Part shown: one piece after another, positions 1 to 9,400 of the stretch | Layout: each line of letters opens with the position of its first letter | Numbering within the stretch: position 1 is the first letter of the stretch | Assembly (NCBI GenBank): GCA_033964015.1 | Contig: CM066920.1 | Coordinates: 9,205,912 to 9,269,911 of the forward strand | Length of the DNA stretch: 64,000 nt | Reading direction: 5' to 3' | From: Scolanthus callimorphus | Taxonomy: Eukaryota > Cnidaria > Anthozoa > Actiniaria > Edwardsiidae | Program-made: the position numbers and the translations under genes | The notes under the pieces: model-generated | Seen by the model: the letters and a program-made list of their open reading frames with translations, nothing else | Databases searched by the model: none | Told to the model about the DNA's origin: nothing

Positions 1-1
1 G

Positions 2-454
2 TCATAATAATAATAATAATCGTTTAATTCCATAGTTCGCAGCAAAGACTGAATTACAGTATGAGCCAGAATATAATTGACAAAAGCGTACATTACTGGA
101 CGCGAACAGTGACAAAATTATTAAAACGTTCAGTGGCACCCTTATACCGCTCAACGCGGCTACTGCCCGCGAATACCCATGTGATACCACATTACCTGAA
201 GGAACAATATACCTTAGGGGCTCTGTCATTCTCGCCTTAGCCATGAACCTCGTACACAGTTCTGCTCGGCGGACGGTAAGACCGTCCAGCCTTGCCTCTC
301 TGAGCCCAGGTTCATAGCTCAGGTGGGGGAAGATTATTCTAAGTGCTTTCCGCTGGACAGATTCAACGAACTCAATGAGGTACTCTGGAAGGGAGGCGCC
401 GCATACTCCAAAGCCGACCGTATCACGGAGCAATAAATAAGCCTTCCTGAGCAC
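2..454 (-). mobile_element. LINE 3' end: reverse transcriptase C-terminus remnant
   Basis: The minus strand is open for about 150 codons and reads like the thumb/C-terminal end of a non-LTR retrotransposon reverse transcriptase: SLPEYLIEFVESVQRKALRI followed by an IIFP...LSY stretch and a run of basic residues. That motif is common in animal LINE ORF2 tails. The reading ends in a run of ATT repeats at the left edge of the window, as expected for a LINE 3' microsatellite tail. The upstream half of the element is missing or degenerate, so this is a 5'-truncated dead copy. The RT family (CR1/L2-like or other) cannot be fixed from this piece. Confidence 0.7.
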
Positions 455-631
455 CCTAAGAGCATACAGGTGCTTGTTGGCTTTCTTAGCAATTGCTTTT
501 GGCCTTATAATGTTACAAAAATTGAATTCATATGTTTCCAGATAAAGAAGTCAGAGCGAGAGGATGAGATCCCAGCACTTTGTGGCAACAGGTGAATGAC
601 TAAAATTAGTATAATAACTCAAGTGACTCAT
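455..631. other. no recognised feature
   Basis: AT-rich sequence between the LINE remnant and a MITE. No coding exon of the downstream phosphatase gene was found here; it is probably intron. Confidence 0.4.
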
Positions 632-944
632 GGCTGGTTTTCACTAATGTGATGTAAGCGGAAACGGAGATTTTTCGTGTGAAAGCCAAATAAATGAGAC
701 GGTAACGGAGACGTAAGCGTAAGACGTAAGCGTTTCCGTCGCTTTACGTTATAGCGGAAATCAATTCTGCGGAGCGTAAGAGATGGAAAGAATAGACCAA
801 ATCCAGATGCTCAAAATGTCACTTTGAACATGATACCCATTTTGTTACCATGTTATGGTGCATACCAAGTAGGCTTACACTCTTTGACTTTTGCACAAAA
901 TTAAGAACTTACGCCTCCGCTTACATCGCTAGTGAAAACTAATC
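632..944. mobile_element. MITE with ~28-bp inverted ends (ttttcact..gtaagcgga)
   Basis: The left end (tggttttcactaatgtgatg then taagcgga) is matched in inverse orientation by the right end (tccgcttacatcgctagtga then aaacta). The interior is rich in GTAAGCG/CGCTTAC motifs and has no ORF. It is a non-autonomous element, probably inside an INPP4 intron. Family not assigned. Confidence 0.5.
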
Positions 945-1196
945 TCAAGAAATTCCGCGCGCTATACTCACCTTATCCCACAACAAAAAGGCAAGAATAA
1001 AAACAAAAACAGCGCGCGCGCAGCCAAACGGTGTTTTCATTGGTTTTGTTTGGCGCATGCGCTGATGATGGCGCGTTCCGTGGTACATACTTTTATGTAC
1101 CCATGGCTGAGAACCAATCAGAATTCGAGAACCGCGCGCGTCGTGGTATAATATGATATACCTTTAGTCTCCTGATAATAGTGTTCTGATTTGCAG

Positions 1197-3729
1197 ATCA
1201 TTCATACAAGTTAGCGTTCCCGTTCACCTGGAGTCCTTCCAGCTCCTTCCTCGTCCTGTCCAGCAAGGGCAGCTCATCAAAGTCACGCCTGTCCTCTTCA
1301 CGCAAGGCATCAATGAACACGCCACTCTAGCCGAAAAGTACGTCAAGCTTAATGCTTAAACGGGCTATATCACGGTTGTTTCAACAAAATGTTTATTCAA
1401 GGGGAAACGATTAACACGATCTCGTTCCGGAACTAATCCTGCTGCCAATAAGAAGGCGCAAAAATTAATCATCCAATGATAGAAGGCCCCGAAACTCCGC
1501 ATTTGGGACTGACGTTTTTGATTGATAGAACTGAATTTTTGTAGCAATTGTTCCCAGGGTGAAGTTTTTTAGAAAGAAACAGAGCAAGACTAGAATCACT
1601 GAGGCAAAAGGCAAAATTTGGCTCGAAAAACACGGAAACTTCGCCCTGGGACAATGATAAACGCACTTTGGTAGATTTGTAATCTTTCTCTGCCGCTGAT
1701 CTCGATTCTTGTGTTTCATTCTACAGGTTTGGTGATACGTCTTTGCAAGAAAGTATTAACGGAGACAATTACAGCATATTAAACTTTTACTTCCAACAAT
1801 TTAAAGAGAAATTCCCTGAAGCTGGTAAGCAATGTTATTAATCTCCTTAATCTCCTCTTTTAGACAGTGCTGATTATATTTATTATGTCTCATTAGCCGG
1901 GCCACCGCGTCCAGATATTTAACTCTTGGAACTCCGCTTTTAGACAGTGCTGATACATTTATTATGTCTCACTAGCGAGGCCACCGCGTCCAGATATTTA
2001 ACTCTTGGAGCTCCGCTTTTATACAGTGCTGATTATATTTATTATGTCTCATTAGCGGGGCCACCGCGTCCAGAGGACATGTCCTTAGGGTCACTGATGG
2101 AGCAGCTGAAGGCGAACGTCGATAGCAGGAAGAGTAAAAATGTGGACATCTTCAGTATTAGCGAAGAGGTATGCAGACGTTTGTCAGTAGGAGCAGGAGT
2201 AAACGTTCAGTAGGAGTAGCAGCAGAGGCAAACGTTCATTACTACCCTTTGCCCACCGCGCAATAAGGCGCAAAGAAGAACATCACTGATATGAGTGTAA
2301 CTCGTGCTGGGTGGGTGCGGACTATGGTACCATGTGCAGGTGTCGAAACGAAAAGCTAAATCTCCTAAAAAGTTTTATGTTTTCTTACTGTACCCTGAAC
2401 TGAATTTACGAAGGGAGGACTGAAATTCAGGTTATATTTATCTAATTCCATCGAAAAAATGCATAAGCTTTCCAAGGCGATGGAATGGATGGTTTATATA
2501 AGTGTGTGCATTCAGACAATGGGGCTGTCACGGCGAGAAACCCGGGAGTTACCGCCATCTTGGATTTTAGAGCGCGCGCGTTCTGGGGACAAAAAAAAAT
2601 CCGCGACCCTCCCCTCGGTTTTTCTCCTCGTCCCCAGACCACGCACGCTCAAAAATCCAAGATGGCGGCGGCAGTCTCCAGCTTCTGAACTAATTGATAT
2701 ATTCAATATTATAATATAGCTACGATATAACGCGCGCTTTGATTGGTCCAAATCTATGCTCTATTACAACGATAAAGTAATGGTTCTCCCTCGCTATATC
2801 ATAAAAGCATTATAGCACAACTTTCTATGACTTTATCGGCAAATAGAGCACTTGTAATGTTGGGAGAGACACTCGAAACGTTTTAAAATCACTCGCCTGC
2901 GGCTTGTGATTTTACAACGTTCTCCCAACATCACGCGTGCTCTGTTGCGCCGATAAAGTCATAGAAAGTTATGCTCTAATGCTTAAGTAATCTTCGTATA
3001 ATGCGTTTCAGATTTGCTGGCGGATGAATGGAGCTCGGTTCACGAGCTGTAAGAGCGCTAAGGACCGAACCGCTATGGCGATCACGCTAGAGCAAGCTCT
3101 TATCCTTAAGCGTGAACACGACATGGATCCTGAGTTCTTCCAACAAGCTATCGACGCCATGAGAAGGTGAGGATTCGTTACATGAACAAATAACAGCCAG
3201 ATACACGGCAAATAAAGCAACAAAAAGCCTTGCATTAGAACAAGAAATTGACTAGCTCGTAGTACAGGTAAAGAAACACAGAAACAACTCTCAGAAAAAA
3301 AGACTCTTTGAAAGTTTGAAGGTAATGTTTTATTAAAGAGCCTGTGTCAAATCGTGTAGCTCATAAAAACGAATGAAATGATAGTAGTGAAATCAATCTA
3401 GCGAAATCCCAAACCATCCTGTGATTAAAGTTGGTTCCATCTATTAATTGAGAATGTTGTCATGGCGACGCCGAAACGTTGTGTATTTAAGAAATTTAAC
3501 TGGACTTTTTACTCATCTATTATTAAAGCATCGCATGACAAATCAGCAGTCGAACTTTGAAAGTATTTGATAAAGGTTTCTTCTATTTTTTAGTGAAGGA
3601 ACAAGACGTGAAAATACGTACAAAAACGCCGGCATTAGGAGATACGCCTTCAACTACTGGCAAGTCAAGGCTCTTCCAATCGCCTACCGCCCGCCCGAAG
3701 GGACTTATGGGAAGAACGTGCAGACGTGA
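1197..3729 (+). CDS. INPP4: INPP4-type inositol polyphosphate 4-phosphatase, C-terminal part (5 exons, 5' incomplete)
   Basis: Exons 1197-1337, 1727-1824, 2074-2168, 3012-3166 and 3594-3729 join in phase to give 207 residues ending in a stop. The family hydrolyses the 4-phosphate of PtdIns(3,4)P2, ending PI3K signals at endosomal and plasma membranes. Seen here: [31 protein letters not shown], a [10 protein letters not shown] segment, then the P-loop CKSAKDRT (a CX5R dual-specificity phosphatase signature with both lysines) and the ending [14 protein letters not shown]. The order and spacing match the C-terminal third of animal INPP4A/B proteins (about 900-1000 residues), so the C2 and central exons must lie left of the window. 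A-versus-B assignment is not meaningful for a cnidarian. The third exon has a triplicated acceptor region. An AATAAA lies at 4367-4372, and a MITE (3878-4070) lies in the likely 3' UTR. Confidence 0.92.
1862..2073 (+). repeat. ~79-bp tandem triplication of a 3' splice-site region
   Basis: A unit starting acagtgctgat and including the acceptor ccaccgcgtccag occurs three times, with AG dinucleotides at 1914, 1993 and 2073 (spacing 79 and 80 bp). Only the third copy is followed by INPP4 coding sequence. After the first two, the phase-matched reading meets TAA within three codons. Confidence 0.85.
2552..2668. repeat. inverted repeat with ATCCAAGATGGCGG-type arms
   Basis: The arms ccgccatcttggatttt..gttctggggac and gtccccag..aaaatccaagatggcgg face each other across about 40 bp. 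It lies in an INPP4 intron. It resembles the arms of other foldback elements in the window (5.2 kb, 30.2 kb, 34.9 kb). No ORF. Confidence 0.55.
2808..2985. mobile_element. palindromic MITE (ctttctatgactttatcgg ends)
   Basis: The left arm holding actttctatgactttatcgg is answered by ccgataaagtcatagaaagt, and an inner pair gttgggagaga / ctcccaac continues the palindrome around a centre near 2893. It lies in the last but one INPP4 intron. A related central motif (gttgggaga) is found in the palindrome at 48.0 kb. Confidence 0.6.
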
Positions 3730-3877
3730 GGGACTGGACACTAGAAGTCACGTGGTAACACCATCAGCCAATTCAGGCTACCAGAGGTGAGGTCGTTATC
3801 AACTAGAGCTGTGACGTCATCAGGGTAGTTGAACTAAGGGATCTGCAGGTAGATCGCGTTAATGCCCGTATGACGCC

Positions 3878-4070
3878 CATTCTTGTACCCGGGGCTCCAC
3901 GGCTCGTTACCTCGCGGGGGATTTCTAGTGACAGCTATTGACGCATGCGCGAGATTCGATACAGAGCCGTCGATGAACGTTCAAAATCGGCCAATCAGCG
4001 ATGGCCCTAAGATAGCTGTCACCAGAGCCTTCCCCGAGGTGAGGCGTCGGGAAGCTCTAGCTGGAGAATG
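3878..4070. mobile_element. MITE family M1 copy (cattctyg..acccrgagctcccc ends)
   Basis: This 193-bp element has imperfect inverted ends (cattcttgtacccggggctc / gagcttcccgacgcctcacc read from opposite ends). It is related to copies at 20576-20796 and 42780-42972, which share agtgacagctattgacgcatg-type interior and CGCGAGATT. It falls between the INPP4 stop and its likely polyadenylation signal. Confidence 0.6.
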
Positions 4071-4366
4071 TATGACTCCCAGAAAGGCGTAGTGGTTGGT
4101 TGAAAAGAGAAGCTGATATACAAAGGAACCTCCTGAATTTCCCAGGAACCTATTGAAAAAACGTGGCGCTTAGAAAACAATTCAGTTTTGCTGTTTGCGT
4201 TTTCGGACGTCTGACAATTGAATCACGTGTCTACGAGGGGTTCATGGGTTTTCACGAAGCGTTGAGTTCTATGACGAAGTAGTTATAGAACCGTAGTGTC
4301 CAGGCGAATCAAAACAATCTCCTTTATCTTTTGTATTATAAAACGGAGTACTAATGTAAAATGATA

Positions 4367-4372
4367 AATAAA
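4367..4372 (+). terminator. candidate poly(A) signal AATAAA for INPP4
   Basis: A canonical AATAAA about 640 bp after the INPP4 stop, in AT-rich DNA. It is the first clear canonical signal I noticed downstream. Confidence 0.4.
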
Positions 4373-4951
4373 GCTGTTGATATAACGGTCCGCGGCCAAG
4401 AACAAATTAATTTGCTCACAAAAGAAATAGATCAATTGTATAGAATAAATCAGAACAAATCAATTAAATTTAGAATACATTTCAATAATAATTTTTTTCA
4501 ATGATAGAGAATGTTGCACGAAAGCTTCCTATGTACATAAGACAGCATGAGAGATGTTGTATTTTAGGGAAAATTGTTTTTATTAAAAGTATTTTCAAGA
4601 ACTGTTTTCGACTTCTGATAGCATTCTAAGCTCCAGAATAACTGCTCCAAGTAAGTGAAGTGTTTTCTCTGAGTCGGTATTTTCCAGGAGTGATACAGCT
4701 TCTCGGAAGACCTTGTGTGGTTGGATAGGAAGAACAAAGCATCCCATTGTTTCCTCGTTCTATTGTATGACCCGCTATTGTTTTGTACTGAGGATATCAA
4801 TCCAGTGTGGGATTAGATCTTACGAGAACTGCATCATGACTCGTATTTTCGCGGCAGCTCACTGAGGCTTCTTGAAATTAGCTGGAAATACATGTGATTG
4901 TGCTAAAGTATTATTTTACTCGTCAAGGTAAGAATAAGTGAAAAATTTGAT

Positions 4952-5785
4952 TACAGCCAAAGACGCTCAAGCGTCCCCCGTAGAGCGCAATAATGAGTTG
5001 ATTCTTGGAATATTGGATTCATTATTCGATTCAATAATACTTTCGGCTTGGGAAAACGTCTTTCGATTTGAACTGGGTTTTCACTTTTTGATTGGACGAT
5101 AGACAACGGAGGCGCCTCCATATATGGAAAAGTCCACAGGGAGCCTTTTGTTTTCGAGTTTTGTTACCAATATGGCGGACCTGGTAGACTTTACTAGCCT
5201 GCTTGCAGGCGGTACTGGGTGTTTTTTATCGCGGAAAACCCGGTCCGTTCGATGATCGGGCGCCATCTTGGAATTTTGAGGCGCGCGGTCCCGGGGGCGA
5301 GCGCCGATTTTTGCCGATTTTTGCGCTCGCCCCCGGGACCGCGCGCCTCAAAATTCCAAGATGGCGCCCGATCATCGAACGGACCGGGTTTTCCGCGATA
5401 AAAACACCCAGTACCGCATACCGCGCGCCTCAAAATTCCAAGATGGCGCCCGATCATCGAACGGACCGGGTTTTCCGCGATAAAAACACCCAGTACCGCC
5501 TGCAAGCAGGCTACGACTTTACGAGCCTGGTAAATCTCTCCCTCGTTCATTTAGAGAAGAAGTTGTGGATCAATATTATCAGGGATATCCAAAGAAACAT
5601 AAAGTCAGGGACTTAAAAGTGTCGGAGCGTGGTGTCAGGTAAATAATCTAGCCGAAATCCGAGTTCAAATCGAAAGACGTTTTCCCAAGCCGAATGCATT
5701 ATTGAATCGAATAATGGATCCAATATTCCAAGAATCAACTCATTTTTGCACTCTAGAGGGGGACGCTTGAGCGTCTTTGGCTGTA
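4952..5785. mobile_element. composite foldback: outer ~130-bp inverted-repeat element
   Basis: Outer arms at about 4952-5080 and 5655-5785 are near-perfect inverted copies, both starting tacagccaaagacgctcaag at the outside and reaching aaaacgtctttcgatttgaac at the inside. The interior is filled by a second, younger foldback (5195-5513). No transposase ORF is present. Confidence 0.75.
5195..5513. mobile_element. MULE-like foldback MITE nested in the outer element
   Basis: The ends are tagcctgcttgcaggcgg and ccgcctgcaagcaggcta. The left arm (5195-5303) folds onto 5316-5407, and the right arm is then repeated as a direct copy (5408-5513). Flanks agactttac (5186-5194) and cgactttac (5514-5522) match at 8 of 9 bases, as expected for a 9-bp Mutator-type target duplication. 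Related to 22541-22790. Confidence 0.7.
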
Positions 5786-6411
5786 AAGGGTTATTTTAAA
5801 AACGTTTATACACTAGCATGTCCAGTCTTATGCCTGGTGCACACTTGCAACATAACGACATAAGAAAAATATCACGCGAATATAATTTAGTGGTTTCAAA
5901 ATTGTTGAAGTCCACAAAATAACATAAGATTGCTTTGGTGAAGTAATCTAATGATGATCCATGGGAAATATTGATTATTCCAATTATTTTCCCATGCTTT
6001 TATCGTTGCAACATGTCGCTAGTGTGCACAAGGATTTAGATTTACATGGCTATCCGGCCGGCTATCCGGGCTGAAATCTTTTGTTCCTAAACCCGCTTAA
6101 CCGGCTCATACAAACAAGCCCTTACTTTCCAGCGCATCCTACACAGGGCCTATATATGTCCTGCATACATTTAGATAATTAAAAACTATATTATACATTC
6201 GCGTCCAGCAAAGTGACGTAGCGTCTTTACGGCATATAATCCATTGAATTCCACGAAAACTAAAGTAGCACATGTACACTTGTCATTGGAACCCTGCGCA
6301 GAACAGGTCTTGGTTGACGACGCTACATTTTCTTTGATACACATACTGGAGACAGCTTAACGTAAGTCGCTCAGTAGATTATGACCATATAATATCCACT
6401 TCCAATCTTGT
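5786..6411. other. intergenic, no recognised feature
   Basis: AT-rich sequence between the convergent 3' ends of INPP4 (+) and the mucin/SPARC-like gene (-). No ORF worth calling and no clear minus-strand AATAAA was found. Confidence 0.4.
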
Positions 6412-9400
6412 TTATAATCTGCGGACGACCTCGTTGCCGTTTTCTAGGAGAGAAAAAAAGAGAGAAACAGGTATTTTTCACACTTTGCACAAAAATAATG
6501 TTTCATTTTGGCTTCAGTCAGTTCATCTATCAAAATGGCACAAAAGGTTTCTGCATTGAGCCAATGTACACTAAAAGAAGGCGTGCATTGCACACATGCG
6601 ATAGGGACATGAAGCCGCTTCTCAACTTGATCTTCGCATCCATATTAGTAAAACTGCAATGTTTGGAAAAGATTGTTAACTGGCCCCATTTTTCAATTTG
6701 CTTATTTTTTTAATGTCTGAAGTTTTGTGCTGAACTATCAAAATTTAATACACACATTTTGCTCGCGAGATACTCAGCAATTTTCAAATGTGTTAAAAGC
6801 GATGGCTAAAAGACAACACTTGTGAAGATTTGAATCGTTTTGCACGACGGGAATCCTGATTTTTACTGATCTTTTTCACGAATATTGAACGGTTCAACGG
6901 TTCCCGAGTTACGTTTCCTGGGTGATTCAGAAAACGGTAAACGTGCATTCAAAAATATTTACCTATATGCGTTGGGTTCTGAAAGTTTGTTCACGGAGAA
7001 ATTGTTGAACAAATATAATGATGACCTGGTTTGACCTGTTTTTAAATCGATCCATTGTTTTTTTTTTATACTCTGATTGGCTAATAGACCGCAAAGCCTC
7101 TCGGTTGTTAATGGGATGTAACCAAACAAAGAAATTGTTTTGGATGAGTGCCATTTAGGGAATCATAACACAGGCCCCACACTCAGGCGGTTAAGATCTA
7201 TTTCTTGATCACTTACCAATAAAACTGAAGGTCTCAAACCACTCTTCTCTATCAATGGCGTTGTTACGGTCGATATCAGACGAGAGTAGAAAACCATACA
7301 TGCAGTGCTCGAACAGCATCATCCGTAGGAAACTACTGATCTCCTCTTTCGTGAGACTTCCATCGAAATTACTGTCGATAGCATCGAACTGGTACTGGAA
7401 GAAAATCAGAAAAAACGGTCATTTATACCACTACTGCTCCTATGCTCGATGATTTAGCGTACGTCTTTGCGCGCCTATAGTATAGGTTAGGTATATAGAG
7501 AATAGTACATGGGCGCGCGGGGCTTCGAGTGTTCACAAGAGAAGTTAAATTTCATATGTCCAAGCGCCCATGTATTATTCTGTTTGTGAACATTTCGATT
7601 TGATAAAATTCGCAATAGTGGTCATTATCGTAAGCTTAAGCAGTCAAGCTGAATCTGTATTTACTGTCTAAATAATCTTATATTATTACTATTTCCCGAA
7701 AAATCACCACGGTGATGGTAATAGTTGCATGCTCTCCTCCTAATAGAACAAATTTCGTATGACTGAAAAAGTTACGGCGTGTTCCGTGCCGTAACGGTAT
7801 TGTGCCGTGTTCAAGCATTTTGATTGGCTGATCATTCATTTCGCGCGATGTGATTGGCTGAATGTCCAAGAGGAGGCGAGGTTCCACTCCTTGCCGTGAC
7901 CATAGCTGTGTGTTCCTGTTTTTTCACGGTCATGCGAAATTTGCTCTACGATAAAATTCATTAACATCAACATCACTAACATCATCGACATCATCATCAT
8001 GAGTAACCCCGCCACCATAACATGGGCAAAACATGATACTTCTCCTAATTCCCTTACAGTAAGCCACGAATTCAAATCAGAAACTTTATATATGGAATTG
8101 ATCTAACGTTGCGATCAATTGCTCTTGATGACCTTTTAATCTTCTTAATCTATGTCTGATAAATCGTTAGTGATTGAAAACCACAGGTCGTTCTCTTACT
8201 CATATTTTTTAGAACACAATTATTCCCAGACTATCCCCCTGTACCTTGAGTATTTGTCTTCTTTCAAAAGGTGTAAGGCCGTTAAGTCGAGCGTTCTGTA
8301 TAGAGGAGTTCAGATCCACACTGTGCGGGGCTGACGACTCTTGTCGTTCTTTGTTGATCATTGCCCACTCCTGGAAGCGCTCGGCAAACTGCATGATCTC
8401 GCCAGCGGTGCACGTAACTTGAGGTGTGAAACTGCTGTCTGCTAGCAGGCTCTCCTGGGATAGCGATTGAGGATCTGATAGGATACAAATGAGGATTGCT
8501 TAGAGAAATTGCCTTCGTTTCCACTTACCTCAGCGACTCTTGGTGGAGCATAGCTTTAACGAGCCGAATTACTGATTTTAATTGACTCACGGGCCAAATG
8601 TAGGCTAACTTACGGATCACGAAAAACATCTTCAGCTCCCTGTTTCTTATACCGTCATTACTTACTTTAAGTCGTCTTTCTTCATTTTGTGTGAGTTGCT
8701 GTACTATTTGCTTTACGATTTTTTGTCCTGATGTTAGGCGAGCTAACTCAAGACTGCGAACATCCACAAACTGCGAGAAAAACACTTCACCGAACAGTGC
8801 GCGCCAAATGTTGCAAAGCGCGCGCAACACTTGTTAATGGCGATGTGACCCTTAGCAATGCGCGTCGGGTGCGCGCTTTTTAACCTTTCGCGGGCGCATT
8901 GCTCGTGGGTGCCTGGTCGTGGGTGCTGCTGTTGTCTCAGGTGCTGTAGTAGTTGTAGGTGTTGTAGTTGTCTTGGGTGCAGCCCCCGGGGGGGGGGGGG
9001 GGGGGGGGGGGGTACTCCCAAAACTTTTGTACGGGGATGCTCGGCCCAGATTCTGGACCCCTTACCCTTCTTTATACCAATTTCAGAGCAAAAAAGGTAC
9101 CCCTTTATTATACCAAAGCCGAAAAAGGTACCCCTTTCTTATACCAAGCCTGAAAAATCGGCTTTGTGCTCTGTTAAAAAAGAAACGGTTTTGCTCTCGC
9201 GTTGCGGGTAAAAAATCGGTGAAATACAGACCCTTTTTTATACCAAAATTACAATTTTCCCTACTGTTTTTATATCCAGTCCAGCCTGAAAACCCTACCC
9301 CTTTCTTATACCCAGCCTGAAAACCCTACCCCTTTCTTATACCTCCAGCTTGAAAACCCTACCCCTTTCGGGCCGAGCATCCCCGTATAGTCCAATATAG

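Noticed and set aside
5203..5616. 137- and 118-codon ORFs on both strands
   Set aside because: They lie inside perfect palindromic arms; both strands read the same repeat.
8987..9012. Long G or C runs here and at 32.3, 33.7, 38.6, 52.1 and 56.7 kb as regulatory G-quadruplexes
   Set aside because: Most lie in ends or arms of mobile elements, recurring by family; run lengths may also be sequencing artefacts.
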